NCBI GenBank assembly: GCA_900317865.1
Contig: ONIK01000041.1
Location: 1 to 15,654, forward strand
Source of the DNA: an uncultured Methanobrevibacter sp.
GTDB lineage: Archaea > Methanobacteriota > Methanobacteria > Methanobacteriales > Methanobacteriaceae
DNA: 15,654 nucleotides
Reading direction: 5' to 3'
This document shows, piece by piece, positions 13,467-15,654 of this stretch (position 1 is the first letter of the stretch; every line of letters begins with the position of its first letter). Under the pieces are notes generated by a model that was not told where the DNA came from, searched no databases, and was given only the letters and a program-made list of their open reading frames with translations. A program made the translations under genes and the position numbers.

Positions 13467-15654
13467 TTCTAGAAAAAGTTTGTTTTTTGTTGGTTTAATG
13501 TTTTTTACTTTATTAGTCAGTTTTGGTAGTGTTTGTGCTGCTGATACTAATAATACGGATAATGATGATATTGATGTAGTTAATACGGCTGATGTTTCTG
13601 TTTGTGTTAATGGTAGTTTTGATGATTTGAAAGCAGATATTGGAAATCTTAGTCCCGGTGATGTTTTTGATGTGAGCCGTGATTATGTTTTTGAGCGTGA
13701 TGATATGCACGGTAATGGAGGCATTGTTATTGGTGTTGATAATGTGACTATTAATGGTAATGGTCATGTTATTGACGGTAATTTTAGATCCGCTTTGTTT
13801 AAGGTGACTGGTGATAATGTTAAGATTTTTAATTTGACTTTTGTTAATTCTTTGTATCATGGTTTTTATAATATTTTAGAGCATGATAGTTATGGTAATT
13901 GGATTACTGATATGGTATTGGGTCAACGTGTTTCTGTTATGTATACTGATGATGTGAGTCCTGTTTGTTGGTTGGGTGATAATGGTTTGATTGGTGATTG
14001 TGTTTTTTCATCTAACGGTGCATTAAATGGTGGTGCTCTTACTTGGATGGGTAATAATGGTGTAATTAATAATACGTTATTTGTTAATAATACTGCACGT
14101 GGTGTTGGTGGTGCTGTTTATATGGGTGGTATGAACAATACTATTGCTAATACGACTTTTGTTAATTCATCTTCTTTATTGTCTTGTGAGGCTATTTATT
14201 TTGACCGCAGGCATGGTGATTATATTTTATCTAATGTGGATTTTAATCAGGATGTTTGGGTTATTGATGGTGTTTATAGTGGTATTGATGTTGATTATTT
14301 GAAGTATGCTTATTATTCTCAGGTGGGAGATAAGTGGATTAATCTTATTCCTCTTCTTTATCAGTCTATTGTTAATAATGATGTATCATATTTTGATAGT
14401 GAGACTTATTGTATTGCTAGAAATGATAATTTCAATGATACCGGTTATGGTTCAGTTTTTACTTTGAGTATTTTGACTGATTTTAATCGTGATAATATTG
14501 TTTATCAAAAGGATTATCTTTTTATTAATGCTACTTTTAATAGTGCTTTTTCATCTTTATTGGGTGATAGTTTTATCAATAATTTTGCTGTTGTTAAAAA
14601 TGTTTATGTTAATGATTTGGGGGCATATGAAAATCTTTGTAAAGCTGATGTTTATGGTCTTGTTACTAATACTGAGTCTATGAACATTATTCGTCAGGAG
14701 TTTATTTGGAATGCAAAAAATTTACTTTCTCCGTTTACTTTTTGTTTGAATGTTTCTTTTGCTCCGGGTGCTGTTTTTAACTCAAATAGTGCATTTGATG
14801 TGGGCAATTATTTTAATGTGATTAATATTGCCGGTAATGGTGCTAGGATTCAGGCTTCTACTGCTAAGGATGATGAGTACACTTGGATTACAAATGATTA
14901 TAAGTCTTATTCTATTTCTAATCTGGTTATTGATGGTTTTAATCATGGTATTTTTAATTATGGTATGTGTATCCTGGATAATGTGACTTTTGAGAATAAT
15001 CATATTGTTTTTTCTTTTGCTAGGAAGGATTGGGGTGCCGCTATTTTGAATGTAGGTACTTGTATATGTTATAATTGTACTTTTGCCAATAATATTGCTA
15101 ATAGTGGTGGTGCTATTTATAATCAGGGCAGGTTGACTATTGAGAATTGTAGTTTTTATAGTAACGATGTTGAGCCGAGTTTCTTTAATTCCATTGGTAT
15201 TACTGCTGGTGGTGTTGGTGTTGATATCTGTAATTTGCAGGGTAAAGGTGTAGTGTATGCTGCTCAGAAGATCGATTATGCTGATGTTACAGGTTTTGAT
15301 GTGCTTGAGATTGCAGCTGTTAGTGCAGCGAGTGTTGCTTTGTCTTTTGTTGCTGGTGTAGGTATTGGTTATGCTGTTGGTTCTGTTAAAGTGGGTGCTG
15401 TTGTCGGTGGTGTTGTCGGTGCCTGTATTGGTGCTATTGGTTCTTTGGTTGTTTGTTATAATGTTATGGATGCGACTTTTAATGATTTGAAGTTTAGTTT
15501 GTTGTTGATGGGCGGATCCATGACTGCAGGTGCAATCGGGGGAGCACTTGGTGGTCTCATAGCACAAGTGGGTAATTATGTTCCTGAGTATGCTGAAGCC
15601 AGTGAAGGTCCAATTGAATATTCTGGTGAGGATGTAAAAAATCTGCGCATGGAC
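13456..15654 (+). CDS. Adhesin-like protein with beta-helix and glycine-zipper membrane region, incomplete at the window edge
   Basis: The frame is open for 733 codons and runs off the window. The ATG at 13456 lies inside the end of the previous gene, with GGTGTGAT at 13443-13450 as ribosome-binding site, so translation is probably coupled. Residues 1-29 are a signal peptide (NSRKSLFFVGLMFFTLLVSF, cleavage around VCAA). Residues 53-80 are the shared module (GSFDDLKADIGNLSPGDVFDV). INGNGHVIDG at 99-108 opens a beta-helix with rungs such as NTARGVGGAVY and NNIANSGGAIY up to about 585. Residues 619-705 are three hydrophobic segments full of small residues (VAGVGIGYAVGS, VVGGVVGACIGAIG, AGAIGGALGGLIAQVG), a glycine-zipper pattern. 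A polar segment begins at 707. Codon usage is almost all T- or G-ending up to codon 685 and becomes mixed after it. The layout recalls polymorphic toxins or other membrane-inserting effectors; the C-terminal domain lies outside the window. Confidence 0.85.
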   Translation, partial: MIFNSRKSLFFVGLMFFTLLVSFGSVCAADTNNTDNDDIDVVNTADVSVCVNGSFDDLKADIGNLSPGDVFDVSRDYVFERDDMHGNGGIVIGVDNVTINGNGHVIDGNFRSALFKVTGDNVKIFNLTFVNSLYHGFYNILEHDSYGNWITDMVLGQRVSVMYTDDVSPVCWLGDNGLIGDCVFSSNGALNGGALTWMGNNGVINNTLFVNNTARGVGGAVYMGGMNNTIANTTFVNSSSLLSCEAIYFDRRHGDYILSNVDFNQDVWVIDGVYSGIDVDYLKYAYYSQVGDKWINLIPLLYQSIVNNDVSYFDSETYCIARNDNFNDTGYGSVFTLSILTDFNRDNIVYQKDYLFINATFNSAFSSLLGDSFINNFAVVKNVYVNDLGAYENLCKADVYGLVTNTESMNIIRQEFIWNAKNLLSPFTFCLNVSFAPGAVFNSNSAFDVGNYFNVINIAGNGARIQASTAKDDEYTWITNDYKSYSISNLVIDGFNHGIFNYGMCILDNVTFENNHIVFSFARKDWGAAILNVGTCICYNCTFANNIANSGGAIYNQGRLTIENCSFYSNDVEPSFFNSIGITAGGVGVDICNLQGKGVVYAAQKIDYADVTGFDVLEIAAVSAASVALSFVAGVGIGYAVGSVKVGAVVGGVVGACIGAIGSLVVCYNVMDATFNDLKFSLLLMGGSMTAGAIGGALGGLIAQVGNYVPEYAEASEGPIEYSGEDVKNLRMD

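Noticed and set aside
13440..13510. Frameshift joining the two adhesin-like genes into one
   Set aside because: The second frame has its own ribosome-binding site, start codon, signal peptide and N-terminal module, so they are two separate genes.
13513..15567. Long minus-strand reading frames rich in Thr, Asn, Ile and Ser opposite the last gene
   Set aside because: They arise because the plus-strand gene uses almost only T- and G-ending codons, which leaves few stops on the other strand. Their composition is unlike any real protein, while the plus-strand frame has a signal peptide and beta-helix motifs.
1..15654. tRNA, rRNA, CRISPR array or intact insertion sequence
   Set aside because: I saw no cloverleaf, conserved rRNA stretch, regular repeat-spacer pattern or transposase in either strand.

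Overview
The window looks like a piece of a methanogenic archaeon of the Methanobacteriales, most likely Methanobrevibacter. The reasons are strong AT bias, archaeal TATA boxes, Shine-Dalgarno sequences of the GGTGA and GGAGG type, and above all several large secreted adhesin-like proteins with parallel beta-helix repeats, which are a hallmark of Methanobrevibacter and Methanosphaera. The genus is inferred from gene content; no species can be named.

Layout. At the left edge there is probably the 5' tip of a minus-strand gene (1-23), divergent from a MarR-type regulator (244-762). Next comes a minus-strand pair, a TetR regulator followed by a radical SAM enzyme (2804 to 1092), with an operator-like palindrome over the predicted transcription start. 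This pair is flanked by three degenerate copies of a roughly 65-75 bp intergenic repeat. A 1076-residue secreted protein follows (3269-6499): signal peptide, beta-helix, papain-type peptidase, probable lectin-like domain and three Ig-like repeats. Then come an uncharacterised 199-residue protein with an internal duplication (6579-7178) and a truncated adhesin-like gene on the minus strand (7610-7284).

The middle holds housekeeping-type genes: a DUF389 membrane protein (8033-8812), a small tautomerase on the minus strand (9040-8855), and a two-gene unit of a dUTPase/dCTP-deaminase-fold protein and an acetolactate-synthase-like TPP enzyme (9109-11101).

The right end is an adhesin operon. A cysteine-rich 650-residue beta-helix protein (11514-13466) overlaps by 11 nt a second adhesin-like gene (13456 to beyond the window). 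The second gene ends, within the window, in a glycine-zipper hydrophobic region and a segment of clearly different codon usage.

The most interesting signals are: (i) an identical 16-bp sequence containing a palindrome, placed exactly 7 bp upstream of the TATA box of two adhesin-like genes and in the same orientation relative to each gene, which suggests a shared regulator of surface proteins; (ii) the polymorphic-toxin-like architecture of the last gene (secretion signal, beta-helix stalk, glycine-zipper membrane segments, then an apparently exchanged C-terminal module whose end lies outside the window); (iii) the tandem duplication inside the 199-residue protein.
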